Assembly: GCA_958436175.1 (NCBI GenBank)
Contig: CAUBJF010000006.1
Coordinates: 62,001-126,000, forward strand
Direction: 5' to 3'
DNA: 64,000 bases
From: an uncultured Muribaculaceae bacterium
GTDB taxonomy: Bacteria > Bacteroidota > Bacteroidia > Bacteroidales > Muribaculaceae
The position numbers and the translations under genes were made by a program. The notes beneath the pieces were generated by a model. That model saw nothing but the letters and a program-made list of their open reading frames with translations. It did not search any database and was not told the DNA's origin. Numbering within the stretch: the first letter of the stretch is position 1; every line of letters begins with the position of its first letter. Below are positions 50,737-60,377 of the stretch, one piece after another.

Positions 50737-51599
50737 AGATAGCCATCTACGGCAGCCGCCGCCAGACAGACGTTGCGCCTCTTCTGGAGACGTTGCTCAA
50801 TATCCTTGCCGACAAGGGAATAGGCATAGTGATGCACCGCAAGCTCTATACCCATCTCTACGAGCTCATACCCCGGGCCCTCACAGCCGTCGGGACGGTG
50901 ACCGACAGCCCTGATTTCGAGGCCGACCTTGCCGTCAGCCTCGGCGGCGACGGGACATTCCTCCGTACAGCCATCTGGGTCGGCGACAAAGAGATTCCTA
51001 TCGTAGGTGTCAATACGGGACATCTCGGATACCTTACCACGCTCACCGTCGACGAGCTGCCCGCGCTGCTCGATATGATTTCAGGCGACAGATTCCGTAT
51101 CGAATCGAGGAGCCTCATAGAGCTTGTAAGCCCTGCGACAGCCCACAATTTCGCGCCCTACGCCCTCAACGAAGTCGACATATCGAAAGATCATGGCTCA
51201 TCGATGATCACCGCCCATGTCGACATCGACGGCGTGCATCTTGCCTCCTACCGCGCCGACGGAATCCTTTTCTGCACCCCCACGGGCAGCACGGCCTACA
51301 ATCTGTCTGTCGGAGGCCCAATCGTGCAGCCCACTGTCGACGTTTGCCTCATCACACCCGTGGCGGCCCATTCGCTGTCGATGCGTCCCCTTGTAGTCGA
51401 TGCAAGCTCGACAATCACCGTCCACCCCGAAGGCCGCGCCGCCAACGTCCGTGTAAGTCTCGACGGCCGCAGCTTCGAGGTGCCCGTAGGAACCGAAATA
51501 GTGCTCCGTAAGGCACCATTCCATGTCCGTGTGATGCAGCGTGCCGACTACACTTTTGCCGATGCCCTGCGCGAGAAGCTGCATTGGGGCGAAAACTAG
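50733..51599 (+). CDS. nadK: NAD kinase
   Basis: 288 residues. The GGDG motif (71-74) and NTGHLGYLT mark the diacylglycerol-kinase-like fold of NadK, with the C-terminal sandwich containing TPTGSTAYNLSVGGPI. It makes NADP from NAD. The ATG at 50733 overlaps the stop of the preceding gene; an upstream in-frame extension reads through that gene and is rejected. Confidence 0.95.
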   Translation: MKIAIYGSRRQTDVAPLLETLLNILADKGIGIVMHRKLYTHLYELIPRALTAVGTVTDSPDFEADLAVSLGGDGTFLRTAIWVGDKEIPIVGVNTGHLGYLTTLTVDELPALLDMISGDRFRIESRSLIELVSPATAHNFAPYALNEVDISKDHGSSMITAHVDIDGVHLASYRADGILFCTPTGSTAYNLSVGGPIVQPTVDVCLITPVAAHSLSMRPLVVDASSTITVHPEGRAANVRVSLDGRSFEVPVGTEIVLRKAPFHVRVMQRADYTFADALREKLHWGEN

Positions 51600-51608
51600 G
51601 ATGTTACC

Positions 51609-52367
51609 ATGCGACTGAAGGCCGAAAGGATTCATGAGTCGGGGACGCGCTCACACCTCCTTGTAGGTACGTACAAAGTCCTTGTCAACGCAAGGTCGCG
51701 CTCCGTACGTGCCGTATGGATAGGCCGCCAGCTCCGCATCACAGTACCGACAGGTTTTCCGGTGAAAGAACTCGACCGTTTTATCGAAAACAATGCCGCA
51801 CGTATCGTCGCCCTGCAGCCCCGGCAGTACTTCGACATAGGCATGGTCATCGATACTCCCGAGGTCGATTTCTCGATATGCCGTGGATTTGAAGACAAAA
51901 GCGACGTGTTTCTAACGATGGTAGAACGCGAGCCCAGACGCGGAAAGAAGAAGAACTACTACATACACGTCTCGCCGTCCGTGTCCGACGAGGTCGTATC
52001 GAGCCAGGAAATCCAGGAATCAATCAACAACCTCGTACGCTGGTCGGCCTGCGACGCCACGCGCCGTTTCCTCATCGACCATGCACGGGAGCTTGCCTAC
52101 GGCGTAGGGCAGAAGCCTCTCGGATGGATGGTCGAAGACAGGCGCTCACGCCTCGGAGCCTGCTCTTCGAAAGGTATCATCAATCTTTCGGGGCGACTCA
52201 TATTCCTGCCGCAGGAACTTCGTGATTTCATTGTGTACCACGAACTTGCGCATCTGTCGGAGATGAATCACTCCGCCGATTTCCATCGTATCTGCAACGA
52301 CTACTGCGGAGGACGCGAAAAACAGTTTTCGGCCGGTCTCCGCCGCTTCCGTTTCCCCGTATTCTGA
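51609..52367 (+). CDS. YgjP/M48-like zinc metallopeptidase
   Basis: 252 residues of the DUF45/SprT-like metal hydrolase family. The zinc motif HELAHLSEMNHS has His211, His215 and His221. The N-terminal domain (LRITVPTGFPVKELDRFIENN) is typical of YgjP. No signal peptide, so cytosolic. Substrate unknown; some relatives are called UTP pyrophosphatases, which is debated. It follows nadK by nine bases. Confidence 0.85.
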   Translation: MRLKAERIHESGTRSHLLVGTYKVLVNARSRSVRAVWIGRQLRITVPTGFPVKELDRFIENNAARIVALQPRQYFDIGMVIDTPEVDFSICRGFEDKSDVFLTMVEREPRRGKKKNYYIHVSPSVSDEVVSSQEIQESINNLVRWSACDATRRFLIDHARELAYGVGQKPLGWMVEDRRSRLGACSSKGIINLSGRLIFLPQELRDFIVYHELAHLSEMNHSADFHRICNDYCGGREKQFSAGLRRFRFPVF

Positions 52368-52381
52368 TCCCATCAACCGAT

Positions 52382-53179
52382 ATGAAACACTTATTATCAT
52401 TCATCACCCTCATTTTCATGACATTCGGCTCTTTCGCCGCCGACATTCACGATGTGCCATACACGGCCAAGAGCGACAGTTATTCACGCGAACGCCTCAA
52501 ACTCGATATCCATCATCCCGACGGAGCCAAAGGGCTGCCTGTGGTCGTATGGTTCCACGGCGGAGGCCTCACCGGCGGCAGCAAGTTCATTCCATCCGAG
52601 CTCGCCGGACAGGAATACATTGTCGTGGCTCCGAACTATCGACTCATACCGGATGTTTCTGTAGGAGAATGTATCGACGATGCCGCCGAAGCTGTGGCAT
52701 GGATTTTCGCCAATGCGGAGAAATACGGAGGCGACCCCTCGAAGATATTTGTCGCAGGACACTCTGCCGGAGGTTACCTCACGAGCATGATAGGACTGGA
52801 TAAGAAATGGCTTGCGCGTTATGGCGTCGATGCCGACTCCATCGCGGCGCTGGTGCCCTACAGCGGCCAGGTCATCACCCACTTCAACGTCCGCAAAGGC
52901 AAGGGCATAGGCGAACTGACACCTTACGTCGACGAGTCGGCACCTCTCTTCCACGTCCGCAAGGACTGCCCTCCATACATCATCATTACCGGCGATGCCG
53001 AGAAGGAGCTGTTCGGACGCTACGAGGAAAACCTATACATGTGGCGCATGATGAAGCTGGCAGGGCATCCCGACGTGAAGATATACAAGCTGGACGGCTA
53101 CGACCACGGTGCTATGGCAGCCCCTGCACACCATATCCTCAAGGACGAGATAAAACGAATCCTTGCCAAAAGACAATAA
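52382..53179 (+). CDS. Secreted alpha/beta-hydrolase (esterase/lipase-like)
   Basis: 265 residues with signal peptide (about 1-20). Oxyanion motif HGGG (59-62), nucleophile elbow GHSAG with Ser128, and a C-terminal His in YDHGAMAAPAHH. This is the hormone-sensitive-lipase/BD-FAE-like carboxylesterase pattern. It may deacylate glycans or short esters in the periplasm. It is in series with nadK and the metalloprotease. Confidence 0.85.
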   Translation: MKHLLSFITLIFMTFGSFAADIHDVPYTAKSDSYSRERLKLDIHHPDGAKGLPVVVWFHGGGLTGGSKFIPSELAGQEYIVVAPNYRLIPDVSVGECIDDAAEAVAWIFANAEKYGGDPSKIFVAGHSAGGYLTSMIGLDKKWLARYGVDADSIAALVPYSGQVITHFNVRKGKGIGELTPYVDESAPLFHVRKDCPPYIIITGDAEKELFGRYEENLYMWRMMKLAGHPDVKIYKLDGYDHGAMAAPAHHILKDEIKRILAKRQ

Positions 53180-53210
53180 CAATCAACTACAATCCTAAAT
53201 ATCAGCATTT

Positions 53211-53918
53211 ATGAAATCGACATCTTTCGTTATTTCCTCAGCAATACTTGCTGTCGGCATCATCATCCTCGGCTTCACTCTCAAAGGCGGTATCGACAAC
53301 TTTACCAACCGCGACCGCGTGGTGACCGTACGCGGACTGTGCGAGAAAGAGGTTCCGGCCAACAAGGTGACATGGCCACTTGTCACCAAGGAAGTAGGCA
53401 ACGACCTGACGACCATCTATACAAAAATCCAGAACAACAACACTGCCATCGTCAACTTCCTGAAGCAAAACGGCCTGACCGACAACGAGATATCCGTCAA
53501 CCCACCGCAGGTCTACGATGCCGCCGCCGACCGTTACGGCAACCAGAACGTCATCTACCGCTATCAGGTGACTAACGTCGTCGTAGTGACTTCCGAAAAG
53601 GTGAAAGAGGTGCAGGAGCTCATCAAGAAACAGACCGACCTCCTCAAAAACGGCATTGCCGTCGTAGCCGGCGACTATAACTACCAGACAACATACGAAT
53701 ACACGGACCTCAACAGCATCAAGCCCGAAATGATTGCCGAAGCTACAGCCAACGCGCGCGAAGCCGCCAACAAATTCGCCGCTGACAGCCATAGCGAGCT
53801 CGGCAAGATCAAGACTGCCTCGCAGGGCCAGTTCTCAATCAACGACCGCGACCAGTACACGCCCAACATCAAGACAGTGCGCGTCGTGACCTCCATAACC
53901 TATTATCTTGAAGACTAA
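53211..53918 (+). CDS. SIMPL-domain (DUF541) protein
   Basis: 235 residues. An N-terminal membrane helix (about 7-24) is followed by the SIMPL domain beginning RDRVVTVRGLCEKEVPANKVTW. Such proteins are periplasmic, with proposed oxidative-stress-related roles. It ends convergently with the next gene, overlapping by four bases. Confidence 0.85.
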   Translation: MKSTSFVISSAILAVGIIILGFTLKGGIDNFTNRDRVVTVRGLCEKEVPANKVTWPLVTKEVGNDLTTIYTKIQNNNTAIVNFLKQNGLTDNEISVNPPQVYDAAADRYGNQNVIYRYQVTNVVVVTSEKVKEVQELIKKQTDLLKNGIAVVAGDYNYQTTYEYTDLNSIKPEMIAEATANAREAANKFAADSHSELGKIKTASQGQFSINDRDQYTPNIKTVRVVTSITYYLED

Positions 53919-54379
53919 CCGAGACGGCGCTCTATACGGTTTCCGGGGCGTATGTTGAGCGAGAATGCCGCATTGCGGCCTGTCGACTCGCTTATATACT
54001 GAAAATGATACCGCTCGGGGCCGAAACAGTCCATGACGGCACTTCCGCGACTGGCGGGGGTGCCGTCGCTGCTTCCGGGAGTGAGCCGTTCCTTGATAGT
54101 CACATCGAAACCTATGATGCTGACGGCGAGACTGTAGGCCCCGGTGGTACGTACACCCTCGATACCGAAACGGTAGACCTCGACGGCACCATGGTCATTT
54201 ACGATAACGACGATACCGGCATCAGAAGGCACCGGGTCGATTCCAAGCTCACCGGCGTAGAGGAACGTCCGTGCGGCCCCACGGCGCGAAGGCATAGAAC
54301 ATGCAGCAATCACAGCAGCCGCTATGAAGGCCGTAATGACATAGAATTCGACGGTGGTAAATATACTTAGCAATATCAT
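53915..54379 (-). CDS. Hypothetical membrane-anchored protein
   Basis: 154 residues, not recognised. One N-terminal helix (about 5-27) followed by a beta-rich domain (VPSDAGIVVIVNDHGAVEVYRFGIEGV). A Ser/Gly/Arg-rich loop separates two beta segments. It lies 83 bases after yebC with a terminator in between, so it is transcribed apart from yebC. The reading frame is open and its position between well-defined genes leaves no better gene on either strand. Confidence 0.65.
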   Translation of the reverse strand: MILLSIFTTVEFYVITAFIAAAVIAACSMPSRRGAARTFLYAGELGIDPVPSDAGIVVIVNDHGAVEVYRFGIEGVRTTGAYSLAVSIIGFDVTIKERLTPGSSDGTPASRGSAVMDCFGPERYHFQYISESTGRNAAFSLNIRPGNRIERRLG

Positions 54380-54407
54380 TTCAGGATAGAGGAGGGATGA
54401 TTAGAAA

Positions 54408-54438
54408 GAAAGGCAGCCACATACAGCAGCTGCCTTTC
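54408..54438 (-). terminator. Terminator of yebC
   Basis: GAAAGGCAGC (54408-54417) and GCTGCCTTTC (54429-54438) are perfect 10-base arms with an 11-base loop. On the minus strand the stem is followed by TTTCT. Confidence 0.85.
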
Positions 54439-54462
54439 CCGTATCTGGTTTTCGATAGGATT

Positions 54463-55203
54463 TTATTCTTCTTCTTCTTCGCGCATGTTGTGGAAGACAT
54501 TCTGCACATCTTCGTCTTCTTCGAGCTTGTCGAGAAGCTTGTTGATGCTTTCGCGCTGTTCGGGGGTTACGTCCTTGACATCGTTAGGAATACGTACGAA
54601 TTCCGAGCTGATGATTTCGAAACCGTTGTCTTCGAGGTACTTCTGGATGTTGGAGTAGGATTCGAAGGCACCGTAGAGCACGATCTGTTCGTTTCCTTCC
54701 TCGTCTTCGTCGTGGCCGAGGTCGTCGACACCGTAGTCGATAAGTTCGAGTTCGAGGTCGTCGAGGCTTACGCCGTCCTTGGGCTTGATTTTGAAGACAC
54801 TCTTGTGTTCGAAGAGGAATGTCAGGGAGCCCTGTGTTCCGAGGGAGCCGCCGTGCTTGTTGAAGTACGAACGGACGTTGGCGACGGTACGGGTATTGTT
54901 GTCGGTAGCTGCTTCGACGAAGATGGCGATACCGAAGGGACCGTATCCTTCGTAGGATATTTCCTTGTAGTCGCCGGCATCCTTGTCGGTGGCCTTCTTT
55001 ATGGCGCGTTCTACAGTGTCCTTAGGCATGTTTGCAGCCTTGGCGTTCTGCATGAGGGCGCGAAGACGCGGGTTGGTGTCGGGGTCCGGTCCGCCGGCCT
55101 TGGCGGCGATGGTAATTTCCTTACCTATGCGCGTGAACGTACGCGACATGTTGCCCCAGCGTTTGAGCTTACGGGCTTTACGGTATTCGAATGCTCTTCC
55201 CAT
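54463..55203 (-). CDS. yebC: YebC/PmpR-family transcription or translation factor
   Basis: 246 residues, cytosolic. The N-terminus MGRAFEYRKARKLKRWGNMSRTFTRIGKEI is the typical YebC start, followed by the acidic C-terminal domain and a Glu-rich tail. Family members regulate transcription and, more recently, relieve ribosome stalling at prolines. It lies 30 bases after pheT with which it may be co-transcribed, and has its own terminator. Confidence 0.95.
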   Translation of the reverse strand: MGRAFEYRKARKLKRWGNMSRTFTRIGKEITIAAKAGGPDPDTNPRLRALMQNAKAANMPKDTVERAIKKATDKDAGDYKEISYEGYGPFGIAIFVEAATDNNTRTVANVRSYFNKHGGSLGTQGSLTFLFEHKSVFKIKPKDGVSLDDLELELIDYGVDDLGHDEDEEGNEQIVLYGAFESYSNIQKYLEDNGFEIISSEFVRIPNDVKDVTPEQRESINKLLDKLEEDEDVQNVFHNMREEEEE

Positions 55204-55233
55204 TGTAGGTATGATGTGTTTGATTGATTATTA

Positions 55234-57705
55234 TTAGCGAAGCTGGGCGTCGAACCTCTTGCGGAGGTTGTCGATGACCTTACTCATGACTTTGTCGATA
55301 TATTTGTCCTGGAGGGTCTTTTCGGGATCCTGGAGGGTTATCGAGATAGCGTATGACTTCTTCCCGGGCTCGAGATTCTTGCCTTCGTAGACATCGAAGA
55401 GCTCGACACTGCGCAGGATTCGGCGTTCGGCATCGCGTACGGCTTCTTCGATTTCGGCCATGCTGACCTTGTTGTCGATAAGCAGCGAGAGGTCGCGCTT
55501 GACGGCCTGTGTCTTTGGCAGCGGTGCGTAGAGGGCGTTCGTACGAGCCGATATGCGGGATATTGCATCCCAGTCGAGTTCGGCATAGTAGACGGGTACC
55601 TTGATATCGCAGCGGTGGCAGAGCTCGGGCGCTACGACTCCTACATTGCCGAGGTTGACACCCTTGGCGCTCACGACAGACAGCGACTGGCTGAATATTC
55701 CGCCCTGTACATCGGCAGCGACCTTGAAGGTGAACTCGACACCGGCGCGTGCCAGAACATTGGCCACGGATGCCTTAAGGTCGTAGAACGTGGCTTCCTC
55801 GCTCTGGCGCAGCCAGTTCGAAGAGCGTGTGTTGCCTGTCACCCACATGCCGAGACGCGAGCCTTCGGAGTACGGTGCGAGCGGCGCGTCGGCGGTGCTT
55901 TCTTTATCGGGATTGAGGAAATAGACGTTGCCGAATTCATAGAGGCTCATGTCAGGGTTGCGGCGGTTGCTGTTGTGGGCAATCGTCTCGAGACCGCCGA
56001 AGAGGAGCGTCTGGCGCAGTACGTTAAGATCCTGGCTCAGGGGATTGAGCAGATGGATGCAGTGCGATGCCGGGAGGGTGCCGAGTTCGGCATAGTAGTT
56101 CTCGGCTGTAAGCGAGTTGTTCAGTATCTCGTTCCAACCGGCACCTGTAAGCTGTTCGGCGACAGTGCGTCGCAGGTCGTCGGCGGCATCGACGGGAGTC
56201 TTGAACGACAGGCAGGCATGGAGCTCGTCGCTCATTGCGATGTTGTTATAGCCGTAGATACGGAGCACATCCTCTATTACATCGCAAGGACGGCGTACGT
56301 CGACACGGTATGTCGGCACGTCGAGGCTGAGAGTGCCGTCGTTCTCCTTGGTTGCCACCTCGAGCGATTCGAGGATGGAGATGATTGTATCGTGGGGGAT
56401 GGGACGGCCTATCAGCTTATCGAAGTCGTCGAAGGAGGTCTCGACGTGATAGGGTGCGACGGTTTCGGGATAGATATCGACCACATGGCCTACGATCTCT
56501 CCTCCCGCCAGCTCCTTGACGAGCATTGCGGCGAGCTTGAGGGCGTAGAGGCAGCCGTTGGGGTCGACACCGCGCTCATAGCGGAAGGAGGCATCGGTGC
56601 TGAGACCGTGGCGACGTGCCGTGCGGCGCACGGAGCTTGCATTGAAGCATGCACTTTCGATGAAGATGTCGGTCGTCGTGTCCTTCACGCCTGAATCAAG
56701 GCCGCCGAAGACACCGGCAATACATTTCTCTTCCGTGTCGTCGCAGATCATGAGATCGGCGGCGGACAGTGTGCGTTCGACACCGTCGAGAGTTACGAAC
56801 TTGTCGCCCTCGACAGCGCGGCGGACAACAATCTTACCTCCATGCAGCTTCGAAAGGTCGAAGCAATGGAGCGGCTGCCCAATGGCGTGCAGGATATAGT
56901 TGGTGATATCGACAACATTGTTGATGGGATGCATGCCGATAGCAGTCAGCTTGTTGCGAAGCCATTCGGGGCTTTCGGCAACCTTCACGCCACGGATGGT
57001 AGCACCGCAGTAGCGTACGCAGCCTTCGTTGTCGCGCACTTCGACATCGACACCGGCAGTCTCGGGTTTGTCGACAGCGAAGCTCTCGACAGAGGGCTTG
57101 TGGGCGCGGACAGTGTTCTTATGGCAGCTAAGCCATGCGGCAAGGTCGCGGGCAACGCCGTAGTGCGAGGCGGCATCGATACGGTTGGGGGTGAGGTCCA
57201 CTTCGAGAACATAGTCGTCCTCGATATGGAAATATTCTGCGGCGGGATGTCCGATGAGGGCATCAGCCTCGGCAGGGAGAACCATGATGCCGTCGTGCGA
57301 GGTTCCGACACCGATTTCGTCCTCGGCACATATCATGCCGAAGGATTCGACACCACGTATCTTGGATTTCTTGATCTTGAACTCGTTACCCTCGTGGTCG
57401 TAGAGCGTCGTGCCGACAGTGGCGACAACGACAGTCTGTCCGGCTGCAACGTTGGGAGCGCCGCATACAATCTGTACGGGGCCTTCGCCAAGGTCGACCG
57501 TTGTGATATGGAGATGGTCGCTGTCGGGATGTTCGACGCAGGTGAGAACCTTGCCGACGACGATGCCGCGGAGACCTCCGCGTATGGTTTCAATTTTCTC
57601 GATACCACCGGTCTCGAGTCCTATCGACGTAAGGGCGACCGACAGCTCCTCGGGCGTCATGTCGAAATCGACATACTCTTTGAGCCACTTATAGGATATG
57701 TTCAT
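55234..57705 (-). CDS. pheT: Phenylalanyl-tRNA synthetase beta subunit
   Basis: 823 residues with all domains: tRNA-binding EMAP-II-like domain (about 40-155), B1/B5 domains, B3/4 editing region, catalytic-like core (FRYERGVDPNG) and the FDX-ACB anticodon-binding domain (about 730-823). The alpha subunit is not adjacent. A TAATTTTG -7 element lies at 57769-57762 on the minus strand. Confidence 0.97.
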   Translation of the reverse strand: MNISYKWLKEYVDFDMTPEELSVALTSIGLETGGIEKIETIRGGLRGIVVGKVLTCVEHPDSDHLHITTVDLGEGPVQIVCGAPNVAAGQTVVVATVGTTLYDHEGNEFKIKKSKIRGVESFGMICAEDEIGVGTSHDGIMVLPAEADALIGHPAAEYFHIEDDYVLEVDLTPNRIDAASHYGVARDLAAWLSCHKNTVRAHKPSVESFAVDKPETAGVDVEVRDNEGCVRYCGATIRGVKVAESPEWLRNKLTAIGMHPINNVVDITNYILHAIGQPLHCFDLSKLHGGKIVVRRAVEGDKFVTLDGVERTLSAADLMICDDTEEKCIAGVFGGLDSGVKDTTTDIFIESACFNASSVRRTARRHGLSTDASFRYERGVDPNGCLYALKLAAMLVKELAGGEIVGHVVDIYPETVAPYHVETSFDDFDKLIGRPIPHDTIISILESLEVATKENDGTLSLDVPTYRVDVRRPCDVIEDVLRIYGYNNIAMSDELHACLSFKTPVDAADDLRRTVAEQLTGAGWNEILNNSLTAENYYAELGTLPASHCIHLLNPLSQDLNVLRQTLLFGGLETIAHNSNRRNPDMSLYEFGNVYFLNPDKESTADAPLAPYSEGSRLGMWVTGNTRSSNWLRQSEEATFYDLKASVANVLARAGVEFTFKVAADVQGGIFSQSLSVVSAKGVNLGNVGVVAPELCHRCDIKVPVYYAELDWDAISRISARTNALYAPLPKTQAVKRDLSLLIDNKVSMAEIEEAVRDAERRILRSVELFDVYEGKNLEPGKKSYAISITLQDPEKTLQDKYIDKVMSKVIDNLRKRFDAQLR

Positions 57706-57884
57706 ATCGTAATTTTTATGCTATTTGAAGGTAGGTAGGCGCTTATATGCCTTTCAAACTGCAAAATTAGCTCTTTTCCCCCGAAAAAACAATATCTCGG
57801 GCGCGCTCCGCGTTTCATTGGCCCAAAAACGATTATGAGCCGGATTATTTTGCTAATTTTGTAGCATATAATGAATTCATACAG

Positions 57885-58886
57885 ATGATCAACCCTGTTT
57901 ATTCTCCCCGTGAGGAAAGATACGACGGCGAAATGAAGTACCGCCGTTGCGGCATGAGCGGCGTACTGCTGCCCGAAATATCACTCGGCCTATGGCATAA
58001 CTTCGGCGATGTCAATACTTTCGGCAACAGTCTGGCGATGGCCCACCATGCCTTCGACCACGGCATCACGCATTTCGACCTTGCCAACAACTACGGGCCG
58101 TCCTATGGCTCGGCAGAAGAGACTTTCGGGCAGATCATGAAGAAATCCTTCATGCCATTCCGCGACGAACTTTTCATATCGACCAAAGCCGGCTACGACA
58201 TGTGGCCGGGACCCTACGGCAACTGGGGTTCGCGCAAGCATCTTTTCAGCAGCCTCGACCAGAGCCTGCGTCGCATGAACCTCGAATATGTCGATATCTT
58301 CTACAGCCACCGCTACGACCCCTCGACACCTCTCGAAGAAACCATGCAGGCGCTGGTCGATATCGTTCGACGTGGCAAAGCTCTCTATGTCGGCATCTCC
58401 AAATATCCGGCCGACAAGGCACAGGAAGCCTACGACTACCTCGCTGCCCGCGACGTACACTGCCTTCTCTACCAAGGCCGATACAATATGCTGAACCGCG
58501 AGCCTGAAAGCCAGGGCATCCTCGCCCAGGCCAAGGAGAACGGCACGGGATTCATCGCTTTTTCGCCTTTGGCACAGGGGCTGCTCTCAGGACGCTATCT
58601 CAAGGGCATCCCCGAGGACTCGCGCATGGCGAAAAACCATTTCCTCAAAAAGGAAGTGCTCACCGACGACCTCCTCACCAAGCTCCGCACTCTCAACGAA
58701 GTAGCTGCCGGACGCGGCCAGAGTCTTGCCGAAATGTCGCTCGCATGGCTGCTCAAGGACGACAATGTAACCTCCGTCATTATCGGCGCAAGCTCCGTAG
58801 CCCAGCTCGACGACAACCTTAAAGCCGTCGGCAACACGACCTTCTCGACAGAAGAGCTATCCATCATCAAAGGAATATTAGGATAA
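57885..58886 (+). CDS. Aldo/keto reductase (YghZ-like)
   Basis: 333 residues, NADPH-dependent reductase of the AKR14 / L-glyceraldehyde-3-phosphate reductase type. The catalytic Tyr is in DLANNYGPSYGSAEE (Asp about 66, Tyr about 71), Lys in ISTKAGYDMWPGPYGNWGSRK, and the cofactor-binding end is SVIIGASSVAQLDDN. A TAATTTTG -7 element is at 57854-57861. The next gene follows after four bases. Confidence 0.92.
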   Translation: MINPVYSPREERYDGEMKYRRCGMSGVLLPEISLGLWHNFGDVNTFGNSLAMAHHAFDHGITHFDLANNYGPSYGSAEETFGQIMKKSFMPFRDELFISTKAGYDMWPGPYGNWGSRKHLFSSLDQSLRRMNLEYVDIFYSHRYDPSTPLEETMQALVDIVRRGKALYVGISKYPADKAQEAYDYLAARDVHCLLYQGRYNMLNREPESQGILAQAKENGTGFIAFSPLAQGLLSGRYLKGIPEDSRMAKNHFLKKEVLTDDLLTKLRTLNEVAAGRGQSLAEMSLAWLLKDDNVTSVIIGASSVAQLDDNLKAVGNTTFSTEELSIIKGILG

Positions 58887-58890
58887 AAGG

Positions 58891-59391
58891 ATGGCCGACA
58901 ACTATCTGGAGAGGAAGATGGAGGAACACCTCAGCGGCGGAACGACGGTGCGCCGCAGCGAGTCCATGCGTTCAGGGGTGATACAGCCGGGGCTACACTT
59001 GGCGTTTCCCAAGATGTGGCTCATTGTGTTTGCCGACACAGCCGATGATGCCGAGCCTTACGTGGCCGAACTTCGCAACGCCGGTATAAACGTTGCCCTA
59101 AGCTTCGTCTCCGGAGGCACAAAGGCCGCTAAACTCTCACAGAAATACGGGGCGAGGCTCTATCCGGACAAGTGCGAGGTCGACCGCATGACAGCCGACC
59201 TCGCCCACAACCGCGTCCGGGCGGAATATATCCTCGATCTCCGTGCCGAAGATATTCTCTGCGGCACGGCTGTCCGACTCTCCGAACAGGCAAAGAACCT
59301 CCCTCCGGAAACCGTCGCCCGTGCCTTCCTCTTCTACATCCACCCCTCCAACACAGCCCTCCAAGCCCACCAAAACCTCTTCGACTTCTGA
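58891..59391 (+). CDS. Hypothetical protein, DUF-type
   Basis: 166 residues, no signal or membrane segment. Alpha/beta pattern with a conserved-looking core (LIVFADTADDAEPYVAELRNAGINVALSFVSGGTKAAKLSQKYG), reminiscent of a small Rossmann or receiver-like fold. No catalytic motif recognised. It directly follows the aldo/keto reductase and is probably co-transcribed. Confidence 0.65.
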   Translation: MADNYLERKMEEHLSGGTTVRRSESMRSGVIQPGLHLAFPKMWLIVFADTADDAEPYVAELRNAGINVALSFVSGGTKAAKLSQKYGARLYPDKCEVDRMTADLAHNRVRAEYILDLRAEDILCGTAVRLSEQAKNLPPETVARAFLFYIHPSNTALQAHQNLFDF

Positions 59392-59418
59392 TGTCGTCAG
59401 TCTTTATAATACATCTAC

Positions 59419-59449
59419 TTGGATAATTCGTTATAATGTTGTAAATTCG
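59419..59449 (+). promoter_or_regulatory. Promoter of the GNAT toxin-antitoxin pair
   Basis: TTGG (59419-59422), 19-base spacer, TAAATTCG (59442-59449), a slightly degenerate Bacteroidetes promoter. Three TTATAA words lie around it (59404, 59431, 59454), which could be operator half sites. Confidence 0.4.
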
Positions 59450-59471
59450 CACTTTATAAACAGTATCCGAT

Positions 59472-59657
59472 ATGGCAATGACAATCAACTCCTCACCTGT
59501 GCTTACCGGCGAATCTGCAAAAGCTTTCTTAGAAGAAGCCGAGAGAAACGGCAAATTGCCGACCCCTCGCTTGACGCCCGAACGCGAAGAGCAGATAGCT
59601 GAATTTTTAAGAAAATCGCGCGAGTTCGTCTTTCCACCCAAGGATAAGGAAGAATGA
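59472..59657 (+). CDS. Small protein, candidate antitoxin
   Basis: 61 residues: a short N-terminal stretch followed by a charged helix (PTPRLTPEREEQIAEFLRKSREF). The stop overlaps the start of a GNAT-fold gene by four bases. The size, charge and overlap fit the antitoxin of a GNAT-type toxin-antitoxin pair. It does not have a clear ribbon-helix-helix sequence, so the family is open. Confidence 0.55.
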   Translation: MAMTINSSPVLTGESAKAFLEEAERNGKLPTPRLTPEREEQIAEFLRKSREFVFPPKDKEE

Positions 59658-60259
59658 GCTCGGATAATTTTATACTCGAACGGGATTCTGTGATGCGGCC
59701 ATATACGGCTGATGTCGCAGCTTATTGTACGCCTTTTTGCTGCGAAGACAGCGACCTTGACGATTTCTTTTCAAAAGATGCTTTTCTCTATGAAACTGAA
59801 CTACTTGGAAAGACTTATGCCTGGATAAACGTGGCAGATCCCTCGAAGATTTTAGGACTGGTTACATTGGCTAACGATAGTGTCAAAGCTCAGTTTATAA
59901 CCAATTCAGCACGAAACCGTCTACAGCGAAGTATTACAAACGCTAAACGAGGGATGAATTATCCCGCAGTACTTATCGGACGCTTAGGTGTTTCTTCCGA
60001 GTACCGAGGCAAAGGTCTCAATATAGGGAGTCAGATTCTTGATTTTCTCAAAGGCTGGTTTCGTTCTTTCGACAATAAAACCGGATGTCGTTTTATTGTT
60101 GTCGATGCTTACAACAATCCGCAAACACTCCATTTCTACGAGAAGAACGGATTCAAGCTTCTGTATAAAACAGAGCAGGAAGAGCGAGCTTTTCTGGAAT
60201 TAAATCCCCAGGAGCCCCTGGAAACCCGTTTTATGTTCTTCGACTTGAAACTCAAATAA
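59654..60259 (+). CDS. GNAT-family N-acetyltransferase, candidate toxin
   Basis: 201 residues. The acetyl-CoA motif A LIGRLGVSSEYRGKGLNIGSQIL is at about 115-138 and motif B YEKNGFKLL near 170. Some GNAT proteins in this two-gene arrangement (TacT/AtaT-like) acetylate charged tRNAs and stop growth. At 201 residues it is somewhat larger than the minimal toxins, because of an N-terminal extension. An ordinary acetyltransferase cannot be excluded. Its composition is more AT-rich than that of panB. Confidence 0.65.
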   Translation: MSSDNFILERDSVMRPYTADVAAYCTPFCCEDSDLDDFFSKDAFLYETELLGKTYAWINVADPSKILGLVTLANDSVKAQFITNSARNRLQRSITNAKRGMNYPAVLIGRLGVSSEYRGKGLNIGSQILDFLKGWFRSFDNKTGCRFIVVDAYNNPQTLHFYEKNGFKLLYKTEQEERAFLELNPQEPLETRFMFFDLKLK

Positions 60260-60377
60260 TTGATGGTAGGCATTCAATAGCTTTTGACCCATTGCACCGG
60301 GAATTTCCGGGTGTTTGGGCTGGGGTATCGGCTTTTTTGTGTAATTTTGCGGACTTGAATATTCATCAATACTCGAA

